From Mesorhizobium sp. WSM2240 (lineage in GTDB: Bacteria > Pseudomonadota > Alphaproteobacteria > Rhizobiales > Rhizobiaceae): a stretch of DNA of 64,000 nt. The notes beneath the pieces were generated by a model, which saw only the letters and a list, made by a program, of their open reading frames with translations, was not told where the DNA came from and did not search any database. Of this stretch, positions 37,328 to 47,133 are shown in pieces. Both the position numbers and the translations under genes were made by a program. The stretch spans positions 3,472,001 through 3,536,000 of the forward strand of contig NZ_CP159253.1 of assembly GCF_040438645.1 (NCBI RefSeq), written 5' to 3'. The first letter of the stretch is position 1, and each line of letters opens with the position of its first letter.

Positions 37328-37346
37328 GATCGTTTGCGGCCGCAAC

Positions 37347-38773
37347 CTACTCCCCGTACCCGACGATCCCCTTGGTCTCGAGGAAATCGTGGATGGCCCA
37401 GTCGGCGTATTCGCGGCCATTACCGGACTGCTTGTAGCCGCCGAAGGGCGCGAACGTGTCCCATTCGGGGTAATTGAGATAGACCGAGCCCGCGCGCATC
37501 CTGCCCGCGACGCGGCGGGCGCGCTCCAGGTTTTCCGACTGGATGTAGGCCGCGAGGCCATAGACCGTGTCGTTGGCGATGCTGACCGCATCCTCTTCGT
37601 CCTGGTACGACATGATCGAGAGCACCGGCCCGAAAATTTCCTCGCGCGCGATGGCATCTCGGGCGTGACGTGGCCAAACACGGTCGGCCGGACATAATAG
37701 CCGCGATTGAGGGTCTCGGGACGGCCCGGACCGCCCGTCACGAGAGTTGCGCCTTCCGAAATGCCGCTTTCGATCAGCCGCTGGATCTTGTCGTATTGCA
37801 ACTGGCTGACCACCGGCCCGAGCTTGGTGTCGGGCGAGCGCGGATCGCCCACATTGTGGGCTTCGGCCGCTTCTTTGGCCATTGCGAGCGCCTCATCGTG
37901 GCGGTCGGCGGGAACCAGCATGCGGGTCGGCGCGTCGCAGGACTGACCGCTATTGCCGAAGCATCCATTGACGCCCTCGCGCACCGCATGAGCGAAATTC
38001 GCGTCGGGCAGGATTATGTTGGCAGATTTGCCGCCGAGTTCCTGGGCGACACGCTTAACCGTGTCGGCGGCAGTCTTGGCGACGATTATGCCGGCGCGCG
38101 TCGAACCGGTGAACGACACCATGTCGACGCCGGGATGGCCGGCCATGACCTGGCCCACATCCGGGCCGGTGCCGTTGACGAGATTGAACACACCCTTGGG
38201 AACGCCGGCCTCGTGCATGATCTCGGCAAATACGATGCCGCTGATCGGCGCGATCTCGGACGGCTTGAGCACCACCGTGCAACCGGCGGCGATGGCCGGC
38301 GCGACCTTGCAGACGATCTGGTTGAGCGGCCAGTTCCACGGAGTGATCAGGGCGCAGACGCCGATCGGCTCCTTCACAACCATGGTCGTGCCGCGCTTCT
38401 CGCTGAATTCGTAGTCTTCCAGCGCCTTGATCGTGGATTCCAGATGCGCCCGGCCCGCCCAGGCCTGCGCCTCGCGCGCCCAGGTGATCGGCGCGCCCAT
38501 CTCCTGCGAGATCGCCTGCGCCACGTCCTCGTAACGCCTGTTGTAGACTTCCAGGATCTTGCGCAGCAGCGCCAAGCGCTCTTCCCTGGTGGTCTCGGAG
38601 AAAGCCGCGAATGCCGCGCGCGCCGCAGCGACGGCCTCGTCGACATCGGCCTTCGAGCCGACGAAAATCGCGGTGTAGGCCTCCTCGGTCGACGGGTCGA
38701 TCACGTCGAGCGTTGCCGGGGCCACCGGAGAAACCCATTTGCCGTCAATGTAGAAATTGCGATGGTTGCTCAT
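37347..38773 (-). pseudogene. Aldehyde dehydrogenase, interrupted by a single-base frameshift
   Basis: The N-terminal 373 codons encode a normal NAD(P)+-dependent aldehyde dehydrogenase with the general base E245 in QELGGKS and the nucleophile C279 in GNSGQSC. At about 37654/37655 one base is missing (a G in the gene's sense strand, after codon 373). The frame then changes and would run on to 37013 as nonsense. Restoring one base rejoins it to the intact family C-terminus, which ends FLETKGIVGYGE at 37347, for a normal length of about 475 residues. No other damage is seen, so a sequencing error or very recent mutation is likely. It follows a PuuB-like oxidase and an acetylpolyamine deacetylase, so aminoaldehydes from polyamines are plausible substrates. 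Confidence 0.85.
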
Positions 38774-38875
38774 GCTGGATGCTCCGGGGTGGGGTTCTCA
38801 GGGACGTATGGCCGAGATAGCGCCATCTCGATGGCTTATATCCGCCGCAAGGTTTAGGAAAAAGGCCTCCGCATG

Positions 38876-40168
38876 TCAGCGTTCCAGCGCATCGAGCGCT
38901 CGATACCAGGCGATTGCGGCCGCAACGCCGACGCGGCGGAACCGATGGAATGGGATCGGCCGGATCGGCGAGACTGGAAAGGGCGACGCCGCCGGATCGC
39001 GTGTTGCAACGTAATCGGCGATGCGGGCACCGAGCGATGTCATCAGCCCGATGCCGCGGCCCTGGCAGCCGATGGCGGCGATCAGTCCGTCTTCCGGCTC
39101 GTGCAGATGCGGCAGGTGATCGGGCGTCATCGCCACGCGGCCGAACCATCGCCGTTCGACGGCGATCCCTTCCAGCGCGGGAAACAGCCGCGTGATAGTG
39201 CGTTCGAGATGCGCCCAGTCGGCGGCGCTGCGCGGCAAGCCCATACGCCCGCGCCCGCCGAGCATCAGCCGGCCGTCGGGGCTCTTGCGGAAATAGATCA
39301 GGATGCGCCGCGAATCCGAGACGGCCTGACCGCCGGGCAGGATGCCCGACGCAATTGAAGGCAGCAGCGGCGCGGTTGCGATCTGGAAGGAGTGCAACGG
39401 CACGATGGTGCGCGCCAGTTCCGGGATCAGCCCGTCCGAATAGGCGTTGGTCGCCGCGACCACTGCCTTGGCGACGAGCGAATTTCCGCTGACGGTCCCG
39501 ACGCGCCATGCGCCTGCGTGACGGGTCAGCCGCGTCACGCGCTCGTTGGTTGCGATGCGTGCGCCGGCCTCTGTGGCGATGCGCGCCAGCTCCAGCGTGT
39601 AGGCGAGCGGGTCGATGACGCCGGCGCGCCGGTCGAACCAGCCGCCGACATAGCCGCGCGCACCGGTCTTGGCGGCGATTTCGCCGGGGCCGAGGATCGA
39701 CGCGTTGACGCCGCGCGCGCTCCATTGCTGCGCCCGCTTCTCGGCGGCCTGCAGCGCGGTGTCGGTATGCGCCGCCTGTATCCAGCCGTTTCGCGCATGG
39801 GGAACGTTCAGGCGCTCGTTCCCGATCAGGTCGAACACGCTGTCGGCCGTGCCGGACGCAAAGGCGATGATCCGTTCGCCGCGCTGCTCGCCGAAATGCT
39901 CGATCAGCCAGTCCGGATCGTATTTCAGGCCGGGGATGACCTGGCCTCCATTGAGGCCAGATGCACCCTGCCCGATTTCCAGGGCCTCGACCACCCGGAC
40001 CGAAAGGCCGCGGCGCGCCGCATGCAGCGCCGTCGAGAGCCCCATGATGCCGGCCCCGACAACCACCAGGTCCATATGCTCGCCATCGTCCAGCGCCTGC
40101 GAGACCGGCGTGATGTCGGCCGCAGCCTGCCACAAGGGCGTATTGAAGGTGGCTGCCTGCCGCGGCAT
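38876..40168 (-). CDS. FAD-dependent amine/amino acid oxidase (DAO fold, PuuB-like)
   Basis: A 430-residue flavoprotein with the dinucleotide motif VVGAGIMGLSTAL starting near residue 36 and the GASGLNGGQVIPG loop (68-80). That loop is typical of gamma-glutamylputrescine oxidase (PuuB) and related DAO enzymes. The C-terminal GCQGRGIGLMTSLG closes the FAD site. It would oxidise a primary or secondary amine to an aldehyde, ammonia and peroxide. Placed between the acetylpolyamine amidohydrolase and aldehyde dehydrogenase genes, it fits oxidation of a deacetylated polyamine. No glutamate-polyamine ligase is seen in the window, so the substrate need not be gamma-glutamylated. Confidence 0.87.
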   Translation of the reverse strand: MPRQAATFNTPLWQAAADITPVSQALDDGEHMDLVVVGAGIMGLSTALHAARRGLSVRVVEALEIGQGASGLNGGQVIPGLKYDPDWLIEHFGEQRGERIIAFASGTADSVFDLIGNERLNVPHARNGWIQAAHTDTALQAAEKRAQQWSARGVNASILGPGEIAAKTGARGYVGGWFDRRAGVIDPLAYTLELARIATEAGARIATNERVTRLTRHAGAWRVGTVSGNSLVAKAVVAATNAYSDGLIPELARTIVPLHSFQIATAPLLPSIASGILPGGQAVSDSRRILIYFRKSPDGRLMLGGRGRMGLPRSAADWAHLERTITRLFPALEGIAVERRWFGRVAMTPDHLPHLHEPEDGLIAAIGCQGRGIGLMTSLGARIADYVATRDPAASPFPVSPIRPIPFHRFRRVGVAAAIAWYRALDALER

Positions 40169-40199
40169 GAAGGCTATTTCCGTTTGGCTTCAGGAGACC

Positions 40200-41231
40200 T
40201 CAGCGGCCCTCGAAGCCGGTGAGTACGCCGACGGCGTTTATACCGATCTCGTCGACCGCATAGCCGCCTTCCATGACGAACAGCGTCGGCAGGCCGAGTG
40301 CCGCGATCCTCCTGCCGATCTTCGGATAGTCGGCGCTTTTCAGCTTGAACTGGCTGATCGGATCCTTCTCGAATGTGTCGACGCCGAGAGAAACGACTAC
40401 CACGTCCGGCGCATAGGCCCGAAGCTTGCCGCAGGCGTCCTCCAACGCCGCGCTCCAGCTTTCCCAGCCTGTGCCGAAGGGCATGGGATAGTTGTGGTTG
40501 AAGCCTTCGCCCTCCCCCGCTCCGCGCTCGTCGGCATGGCCGAGGAAGAACGGATATTCGGTCATCGGATCGCCATGCAGATTCAGCACCTGTACGTCGC
40601 CGCGCTGGTAGAAAATCTCCTGCGTGCCGTTGCCGTGATGATAGTCGACATCGAGGATCGAGACACGCGCCGCACCTTGGTCGCGGAACCACTGCGCTGT
40701 AACCGCCGCATTGTTGATGTAGCAATAACCGCCCATGAAACCCGCCCCGGCATGGTGGCCGGGCGGGCGGCAAAGCGCGAAGGCCGAGCGCTCGCCGGCC
40801 TTGACGATGCCGGCTGCCGTCAACGCCACGTCGTAGGACGATTTGATCGCCTCCCACGTGCCCTTCACGAAACTCGCGCCGCCGTCGAACGAGTAGAAGC
40901 CGAGCAGCGCGTCGATGGTTTTTGGCCGGACATCGCCGCGCAGGCCCCGCGTCGGCCAGGTAAAGGGGATCGCCGAGCCGGATTTCCCGGACGCCTCCCA
41001 GAGCGGCCAGACGGTCGGCAGGAAATCGAGATAATCCTGCCGGTGGATGCGCGCCGCGGCAGCGAGATCGTGCGTTTCGGGCGCAAGGATCGGCCCAAGC
41101 TTCTCAGATTCGACGCGAGCCCTGACGATCTCGGCGCGGGACGGCTTTTCGAATCCGGGAACGATCGCCCCTGCCACCAGTTCCATCTGCCCGCCATGGC
41201 CGGCATGCAGCGGCGAAAATACAGTCTTCAT
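40200..41231 (-). CDS. aphA: Acetylpolyamine amidohydrolase (class II histone-deacetylase-like)
   Basis: A 343-residue zinc hydrolase that is strikingly similar in layout to the acetylpolyamine amidohydrolase of Mycoplana ramosa. It starts MKTVFSPLHAGHGG and has PPGHHAG with tandem His159-His160. Zinc ligands D196 and H198 lie in ILDVDYHHGNGTQ and D285 in GVDTFEKDPIS; the catalytic-type tyrosine is Y324 in MEGGY. It removes acetyl groups from acetylputrescine, acetylspermidine and related amines in the cytoplasm. The start at 41231 is chosen for that conserved N-terminus. First gene of the minus-strand oxidase/dehydrogenase operon, divergent from the amidohydrolase and polyamine-importer genes. 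Confidence 0.92.
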   Translation of the reverse strand: MKTVFSPLHAGHGGQMELVAGAIVPGFEKPSRAEIVRARVESEKLGPILAPETHDLAAAARIHRQDYLDFLPTVWPLWEASGKSGSAIPFTWPTRGLRGDVRPKTIDALLGFYSFDGGASFVKGTWEAIKSSYDVALTAAGIVKAGERSAFALCRPPGHHAGAGFMGGYCYINNAAVTAQWFRDQGAARVSILDVDYHHGNGTQEIFYQRGDVQVLNLHGDPMTEYPFFLGHADERGAGEGEGFNHNYPMPFGTGWESWSAALEDACGKLRAYAPDVVVVSLGVDTFEKDPISQFKLKSADYPKIGRRIAALGLPTLFVMEGGYAVDEIGINAVGVLTGFEGR

Positions 41232-41370
41232 GGATGTCCTCTCGGCTATTCGCCGCGAACCTAGCCGCAGGCGCTGGCACTTCACAAGCGCCGCTCTTGG
41301 GCCAAGACCGATCTTCCGGCTGGTCTGGCGTTCGGGCACGAGGCAGTGCTAGCCTCCCGGCAACGGAGCC

Positions 41371-43038
41371 ATGATGCCAGTTTTCGCCGATCTGATCGTG
41401 ACCAATGCGCGCGTCCTCACCATGGACAGCGAAAACCCCGCCGCCGAGGCTATCGCCGTCAAGGACGGCTTGATCCTGTCCGTCGGGGACCAGAGTTCGG
41501 TCCTGGTGGCGCGTGGACCGGAGACCAGGATGATCGACGCCGGCGGCGGCTCGGTCATTCCGGGTTTCATCGAAGCGCATATGCATCTTTTCTCCGGCGC
41601 GGCCGAACTTGCGCATCTGCACCTTGCCGGCATTGCCGGTTTCGATGCGCTGCAAAGCGCGATCCGCGGCTACGCGGCTTCCAATCCGGACCGGAAAATG
41701 CTGGTCGGCCAGGGCGTCGACTATACGGTGCTGGGTGGTGAGCGCGTCACCCGCCACCATCTGGACCGCATCCTGCCCGACCGTCCCTTCGTCATGGGCG
41801 CGCCCGACCATCACACAATGTGGGCCAACACCAAGGCGCTGGAGATGGCGGGCATACTGCACGGCAGGGCGCTTGGGCCCGGCAATGAGATCGTCATGGG
41901 CGCTGATGGCCTTGCCGAGGGCGAGTTGCGCGAAGGCGAGGCGTTCGGGCCGGTCGTGGCGCTGGCCGGCGAGGAGCGCGCGCGGCTCGGCCTGTCGACC
42001 GGCGGCGAGCCGGATCCTGCCCCGACGCCGCAGGAACGCGCCACGGACCGCGACATCTTGCGGCGCGGCCTTGCCTGGTGCGCCAGGCACGGCATCACCT
42101 CCATCCAGAACATGGACGGCAACCTCTACCAGCTCGAACTCCTCTCAGAGATCGAGGCGGAGGGCGGGCTGGCCTGCCGCGTCAAGATCCCGTTCCACTA
42201 CAAGAACTTTATGACGCTCGACATGCTTGGCAAGGCATCCGCCATGGCCGAGCGCTACGACAGCGAGTGGCTGTCGTCCGGCATGGTCAAGGTGTTTTAC
42301 GACGGCGTGCTGGACTCGTGGACCGCTGTGATGATCGATCCCTATGCCGACCGGCCGGACTGGCGCGGCGAGCCATTGTTCACACCGGAGCAATTCACGG
42401 AGGTCGCGGTCGAAGCCGACCGGCGCGGCCTGCAAATCGCGGTGCACGCCATCGGCGACGGCGCGGTGCGCGCCGTGCTCAACGGCTACGAAGCTGCGCA
42501 GCGAAAGAACGGCAAGCGCGACAGCCGTCACCGCATCGAGCATATAGAGGTGACCACCGAAGCCGACGTGCCGCGCTTTGCCGAACTCGGCGTGATCGCC
42601 TCGATGCAGCCGCCGCATCCGCCGGGCGCCATGGGCCTGCCGCTCGAGCCGACGATTTCGCGCATCGGCCGCAAGCGTTGGCCGCTGAGTTATGCCTGGC
42701 GCACGCTGAAGGATGCCGGCGCGCATGTCGTCTTCGCCTCCGACTGGCCGGTTTCGCCGATCGATCCGATTGCCGGCATCCAGGCGGCGGTGCTGCGCAA
42801 GCCTTGGGCAGAAGGCATGCCGGACCAGCACTTTTCGCTGCACGAGGCACTGGCCGGCTACACCGTGGAAGGCGCCTATGCCGGCTTCATGGAACACCGC
42901 AAGGGCGTGCTGAAACCTGGCCATCTGGCCGATATCGCCGTGCTTTCCGGCGACATCGAAGCGACAGCGCCCGAGGCGCTGCACGCAATCCGCGTAGTGA
43001 CCACGATTTGCGGCGGAAGGATTACCTGGCAGCATTGA
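41371..43038 (+). CDS. YtcJ-like metal-dependent amidohydrolase
   Basis: A 555-residue amidohydrolase of the YtcJ/amidohydrolase_3 group. Metal-site motifs are EAHMHLF near 70, HAIGDGAVR near 355, HRIEH near 390 and SDWPVSP near 457 on the barrel, with a beta-sandwich made by N- and C-terminal segments. Its substrate is unknown; the family acts on amides, carbamates and cyclic ureas. It is transcribed away from aphA and towards the polyamine importer, 130 bp upstream of potA, so a nitrogenous amide linked to polyamine use is plausible. Two adjacent ATGs start it; the first is used. Confidence 0.85.
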   Translation: MMPVFADLIVTNARVLTMDSENPAAEAIAVKDGLILSVGDQSSVLVARGPETRMIDAGGGSVIPGFIEAHMHLFSGAAELAHLHLAGIAGFDALQSAIRGYAASNPDRKMLVGQGVDYTVLGGERVTRHHLDRILPDRPFVMGAPDHHTMWANTKALEMAGILHGRALGPGNEIVMGADGLAEGELREGEAFGPVVALAGEERARLGLSTGGEPDPAPTPQERATDRDILRRGLAWCARHGITSIQNMDGNLYQLELLSEIEAEGGLACRVKIPFHYKNFMTLDMLGKASAMAERYDSEWLSSGMVKVFYDGVLDSWTAVMIDPYADRPDWRGEPLFTPEQFTEVAVEADRRGLQIAVHAIGDGAVRAVLNGYEAAQRKNGKRDSRHRIEHIEVTTEADVPRFAELGVIASMQPPHPPGAMGLPLEPTISRIGRKRWPLSYAWRTLKDAGAHVVFASDWPVSPIDPIAGIQAAVLRKPWAEGMPDQHFSLHEALAGYTVEGAYAGFMEHRKGVLKPGHLADIAVLSGDIEATAPEALHAIRVVTTICGGRITWQH

Positions 43039-43168
43039 TGGCACGGCGATTGCATGGCGCAAGACGCGTTGAAGCGCAGCTTGGAAGGCCGATTGCCAAG
43101 CGTGCCGGCATGTGATGACAATTGAACGGGAACACCGCCCGGCCGCAAAGAACCGGGACGGACAATGA

Positions 43169-44275
43169 GTGGGGCGATTTGTGCCGGCAGCACCGGGTAG
43201 GAATGCGATTGAAGTTCGCGGCGTCAGCAAGCTGTTTGGAACCGGCGAAGCGCAAGTGGCCGCGCTCGACAATGTTTCGGTAGCGATCCGCGAAAACGAG
43301 TTCTTCACCCTGCTCGGGCCGTCAGGATGCGGCAAGACAACGCTTCTGCGGCTGATCGCAGGTTTCGACTATCCAACCGAGGGTGAGATACTGCTTTACG
43401 GTGAGGACATCGCGCCGCTGCCGCCCTTCAAGCGGCCGGTCAACACGGTATTCCAGAGCTACGCACTGTTCCCGCACATGACCGTCGGCCAGAATATCGG
43501 CTTCGGGCTCGAAATGCTCGGCAAGCCGAAAGCCGACGTCGAAGCCCGGGTTTCGGCCATGCTCAAGCTGGTCAGGATGGAGGCGCTGAAGGACCGCCGC
43601 ACCAGCCAGATTTCCGGCGGCCAGCAGCAGCGCGTAGCGCTCGCCCGTGCGTTGGCGCCGCAGCCCAAGGTGCTTCTGCTCGACGAGCCGCTGTCGGCGC
43701 TCGACTATAAGCTGCGCAAGGAGATGCAGATCGAGCTCAAACGGCTCCAGCACGAGACCGGCATCACCTTCATCTTCGTCACGCATGACCAGGAGGAGGC
43801 GCTGACGATGTCCGACCGCATCGCAGTGATGTCTTCGGGCAAGATCCTGCAGGTCGGCTCGCCCTGGGACATTTACGACCGCCCGGCAGAGCGCTTCGTC
43901 GCGGATTTCATTGGCGAGACCAATTTCCTGCCGGCCTCCGTCAGCGCCGTTGAAAACGGCATTGCGCGGGTTACGCTGCGGTCGGGAGCGGAGATCTCCG
44001 CCACGGTCGCCGAGGGCTACCAGCCGAAGGCCGAAGCCACCGTCGCCGTCAGGCCTGAACATGCGACGGCGGTGAGAACGGGAGGACAACTGCTGGGAAC
44101 GGTGGAAACCGTCGTTTATCTCGGCACGGATACGCACATCCATATCAATCTGGACAGCGGCGGCAACTTCATGGTGCGCCAGCAGAACATGCGCAGCCAG
44201 TCCTGTGGTTTCGAGGTCGGTGAGCGCGTGGGTGTGCAGATCGCGGCGGACGCCGCGCAGGTTCTGAGGGACTGA
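43169..44275 (+). CDS. potA: Spermidine/putrescine-type ABC transporter ATPase
   Basis: A 368-residue ATPase with Walker [10 protein letters not shown]-loop [11 protein letters not shown], signature ISGGQQQR and Walker [15 protein letters not shown]-terminal TOBE domain (about 285-365) is typical of PotA/PotG. The start is a GTG: 43169 gives the listed length, while GTG 43181 has a better-spaced GTGGGG ribosome site and would shorten it by four residues. The stop overlaps the permease start by one base. It energises uptake of polyamines or a similar cationic amine. Confidence 0.93.
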   Translation: MGRFVPAAPGRNAIEVRGVSKLFGTGEAQVAALDNVSVAIRENEFFTLLGPSGCGKTTLLRLIAGFDYPTEGEILLYGEDIAPLPPFKRPVNTVFQSYALFPHMTVGQNIGFGLEMLGKPKADVEARVSAMLKLVRMEALKDRRTSQISGGQQQRVALARALAPQPKVLLLDEPLSALDYKLRKEMQIELKRLQHETGITFIFVTHDQEEALTMSDRIAVMSSGKILQVGSPWDIYDRPAERFVADFIGETNFLPASVSAVENGIARVTLRSGAEISATVAEGYQPKAEATVAVRPEHATAVRTGGQLLGTVETVVYLGTDTHIHINLDSGGNFMVRQQNMRSQSCGFEVGERVGVQIAADAAQVLRD

Positions 44276-45198
44276 TGACGGGCGCCGCCGAGATCGCCAG
44301 ACAGGCTGGGCGCAAAAATGTCCATGCGCGATGGCTGCTTTCGGCGCCCGCGCTGCTGATCATCTTCTTCGCCGCCGTCGGACCGTTGTTCGTCATGCTG
44401 GCTTACTCCGTGATGGTGAAGGGCGACTATGGCGACGTGAAGTTTGGCGAGTTCTCGCTGGACGGCTGGTTTTCCGTCTTGTTCCAGCGCGATATCTTCG
44501 ACGACACGGTCGGCCTTGCCGACGCCCACCTGTCGATCTTCTGGCGCTCGGTGAAGCTGTCTTTGATGACCACCGTGCTGACGCTGGCGCTGGGTTTTCC
44601 CACCGCCTACTTTATCGCCACGCGCCCGCCGCAGACGCGGGAGGTCTGGGTATTCCTTGTCACCATTCCGTTCTGGACGAACCTGCTGATACGCACCTTC
44701 GCCATGCAGGAGGTGATCCGCAATGAAGGCCTCCTCAACACAATGATGATGTGGCTGGGGGTGATCGATCAGCCGGTTCAGCTCATGTACACTGACGCCG
44801 CAATTCTCTTCGGCATGGTCTATGTCTACCTGCCGCTGATGGTTCTGCCGCTCTATGCCAGCATGGAAAAGCTGGACTTCCGCCTCGTCGAAGCCGGCTA
44901 TGACCTGTACGCGACACGGCTGCGGGTGCTCTGGCGCATCATCATCCCTCTGGTGCGGCCCGGCATCATTGCCGGTTCCATCCTGGTGTTCATCCCGTCG
45001 CTCGGCGCCTATGTCATTCCGCGCGTGCTCGGCGGCGGCAAGAACATGATGCTGGGCAATTTGATCGAACTGCAGTTCGGCGCCGGCCGTAACTGGCCGC
45101 TCGGCGCGGCCATTTCCATAACCCTGATGTTCATCGTCATGCTGGCGCTTCTCGTTTATGTGCGCAACGCGGCGCGCTCGGGAGCGCAGCATGGCTAG
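44275..45198 (+). CDS. potB: Polyamine ABC transporter permease (PotB/PotH type)
   Basis: A 307-residue inner-membrane permease with about six hydrophobic segments. The EAA-type coupling loop is EAGYDLYATRLRVLWRIIIP. The segment NEGLLNTMMMWLGVIDQP and the first periplasmic loop are typical of PotB/PotH. It starts one base inside the potA stop and overlaps potC by eight bases, indicating translational coupling. Confidence 0.93.
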   Translation: MTGAAEIARQAGRKNVHARWLLSAPALLIIFFAAVGPLFVMLAYSVMVKGDYGDVKFGEFSLDGWFSVLFQRDIFDDTVGLADAHLSIFWRSVKLSLMTTVLTLALGFPTAYFIATRPPQTREVWVFLVTIPFWTNLLIRTFAMQEVIRNEGLLNTMMMWLGVIDQPVQLMYTDAAILFGMVYVYLPLMVLPLYASMEKLDFRLVEAGYDLYATRLRVLWRIIIPLVRPGIIAGSILVFIPSLGAYVIPRVLGGGKNMMLGNLIELQFGAGRNWPLGAAISITLMFIVMLALLVYVRNAARSGAQHG

Positions 45199-45997
45199 CA
45201 GACGCACCTTCGATCTCCGCAGTCAGCCGTCCTTCGCCTTCGTCGCGCTATTCACCTTTTTCATGCTCTACCTGCCGATCGCGGCTCTCGTCATGTACGC
45301 CTTCAACGCCGGCAGTTCGATGACGACCTGGGAAGGTGTATCGCTACGATGGTTCTACGAGGCTGCCGGCAATGAGCGCGTACAGGAGGCTGCGTTGCGA
45401 TCGGCGGTCATCGCCCTGTTCGCCGCCTTTATTGCAACCATCGCCGCCACCATGGCCGCCATCGCCACCACCCGTACAAGGCCCTATCCGGGCCTCACCT
45501 TCAAATACGCATTCATCAATCAGCCTTTGATGGTGCCCGAAATCGTGACGGCGGTGGCGCTGCTCATCGTCTTCTCGCGGATCAAGGTGTGGACCGGCTA
45601 TTCCGGTCTGGGCTACCTCATCGCGGCGCATTCGGCATTCTGCATTCCCTTCGCCTATCTGCCGATCCGCGCCCGGCTGGAGAATATGGATCTGTCGCTT
45701 GAGACGGCCGCCGCCGATCTCTACGCAACCGGATGGCAGGCGTTCCTCTACGTCACCTTGCCGCTGCTGAGGCCAGGCATCATCGCCGGCTTCATGCTGG
45801 CTTTCGTCATTTCGCTGGACGACGTGGTGATCACCGAGTTCGTAAAGTCCGGCGGCCAGGATACCTTGCCGACCTACATGCTTGGCCAGCTTCGCCGCGA
45901 AACCACACCGGAGATCAACGCGATCGCGGTGGTGTTCCTGCTCTTTTCGGTCATCCTCGTCACGGCATTCTTTTTCATCAACCGCCGCAAGGTGTAA
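45191..45997 (+). CDS. potC: Polyamine ABC transporter permease (PotC/PotI type)
   Basis: A 268-residue permease with six predicted membrane segments and the coupling loop ETAAADLYATGWQAF. The SLDDVVITEFVKSGG segment is characteristic of PotC/PotI. I start it at ATG 45191, whose codons overlap the end of potB (ATGGCTAG), with GGAGCGC as ribosome site. It is the second half of the transmembrane channel. Followed after 29 bp by the binding protein. Confidence 0.93.
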   Translation: MASRRTFDLRSQPSFAFVALFTFFMLYLPIAALVMYAFNAGSSMTTWEGVSLRWFYEAAGNERVQEAALRSAVIALFAAFIATIAATMAAIATTRTRPYPGLTFKYAFINQPLMVPEIVTAVALLIVFSRIKVWTGYSGLGYLIAAHSAFCIPFAYLPIRARLENMDLSLETAAADLYATGWQAFLYVTLPLLRPGIIAGFMLAFVISLDDVVITEFVKSGGQDTLPTYMLGQLRRETTPEINAIAVVFLLFSVILVTAFFFINRRKV

Positions 45998-46026
45998 CTC
46001 GCTCAAGGGAACCAAGGGAGAAAACC

Positions 46027-47061
46027 ATGAGACAAAAGCTAAGGACCGCAACCGCGGCGACGGCGCTGCTCGCCTTCGCCGGCATGGCGCATGCGGATGG
46101 GGAACTCAACATCTACAATTGGGGCGACTACACCAACCCCGACCTGATCAAGAAGTTTGAGGAAGCCCACAACGTCAAGGTGACGATTACCGACTACGAT
46201 TCCAACGACACCGCGCTCGCCAAGGTCCGCGCCGGCGGCCATGGCTTCGACATCGTCGTCCCTTCGGCGAACTACGTGCCGATCTGGGTCAAGGAAGACC
46301 TGCTGCTCGAGGCGCGTCCGGACCAGATGGAGAACTTCAAGAATGTCGATCCGCGCTGGGTGGACGTGCCGTGGGATCCGGGCCGCCACTACTCCGTGCC
46401 GTGGCAGTGGGGCGTGACCGGCATTGGCGTCAACACAAAGGTCTATGGCGGGGACATCAACACCTCGGCGATCTTCCTTGATCCGCCGGCCGAACTCGTC
46501 GGCAAGATCAATGTGGCGCCGGAAATGAACGACGTGCTCTACGCCACGATCAAATATTTCGGCGGCGACTGGTGCACCGAGGACAAGGAGCTGCTCAAGA
46601 AAGTGCGCGACAAGCTGGTCGAGGCCAAGACCAAGTGGCTGGCGATGGACTACAGCGTCACCGACAAGCTTCCCGCCGGCGACTATTCCGCCGTCTATTA
46701 TTGGAACGGCGCCATCATGCGCTCACGCCTGGCCAATCCGGACATCAAGTTCGGCTATCCGAAGGAAGGATACCCGATTTTCATGGACAGCGTCGCGATC
46801 CTCAAGGACGCGAAGAATGTCGAAAACGCCAAGCTGTTCATGAACTTCATCATGGAACCGGAGAATGCGGCTTTAATCTCGGCATTCGCGAAGTATGCGA
46901 ACGGCATCAAGGGATCGGAGCAGTTCATGCCCGAGGACATGAAGACTGCCCCGGAACTCGTCGTTCCGGCCGAGTTCGAGAAGGCCGGCGAGTTCCTGGT
47001 GTCCTGTTCGCCCGAGGTCGTCAGCCTCTACTCGCGAATCTGGACCGACGTGCAGAAGTAA
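46027..47061 (+). CDS. potD: Polyamine-type periplasmic binding protein (PotD/PotF)
   Basis: A 344-residue family 1 binding protein. A signal peptide ends GMAHA near residue 23; the mature protein starts with the family hallmark LNIYNWGDYTNPDLI. Aromatic and acidic residues that line the polyamine pocket in PotD/PotF (W in IYNWGDY, WQWGVTGIG) are present. It captures putrescine, spermidine or a related amine for PotABC. The ribosome site AAGGGAG is strong, and a rho-independent terminator follows 16 bp after the stop, closing the operon. Confidence 0.92.
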   Translation: MRQKLRTATAATALLAFAGMAHADGELNIYNWGDYTNPDLIKKFEEAHNVKVTITDYDSNDTALAKVRAGGHGFDIVVPSANYVPIWVKEDLLLEARPDQMENFKNVDPRWVDVPWDPGRHYSVPWQWGVTGIGVNTKVYGGDINTSAIFLDPPAELVGKINVAPEMNDVLYATIKYFGGDWCTEDKELLKKVRDKLVEAKTKWLAMDYSVTDKLPAGDYSAVYYWNGAIMRSRLANPDIKFGYPKEGYPIFMDSVAILKDAKNVENAKLFMNFIMEPENAALISAFAKYANGIKGSEQFMPEDMKTAPELVVPAEFEKAGEFLVSCSPEVVSLYSRIWTDVQK

Positions 47062-47076
47062 GCCTTTTGGGCGTGC

Positions 47077-47105
47077 GACCCGGCGGGCGACCGCCGGGTC
47101 TTTTT
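47077..47105 (+). terminator. Rho-independent terminator of the pot operon
   Basis: GACCCGGCGG (47077-47086) pairs perfectly with CCGCCGGGTC (47091-47100) around a GCGA loop and is followed by TTTTT. It is the clearest terminator in the window and lies 16 bp after the binding-protein stop, separating it from the serine hydrolase gene. Confidence 0.92.
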
Positions 47106-47133
47106 GCGCGTGGCGCATGGCAGGGGATTGACG

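Noticed and set aside
37013..37346. Extended C-terminus of the aldehyde dehydrogenase frame overlapping lpdV
   Set aside because: This is out-of-frame translation after the frameshift; the true C-terminus is encoded in the other frame and ends at 37347.
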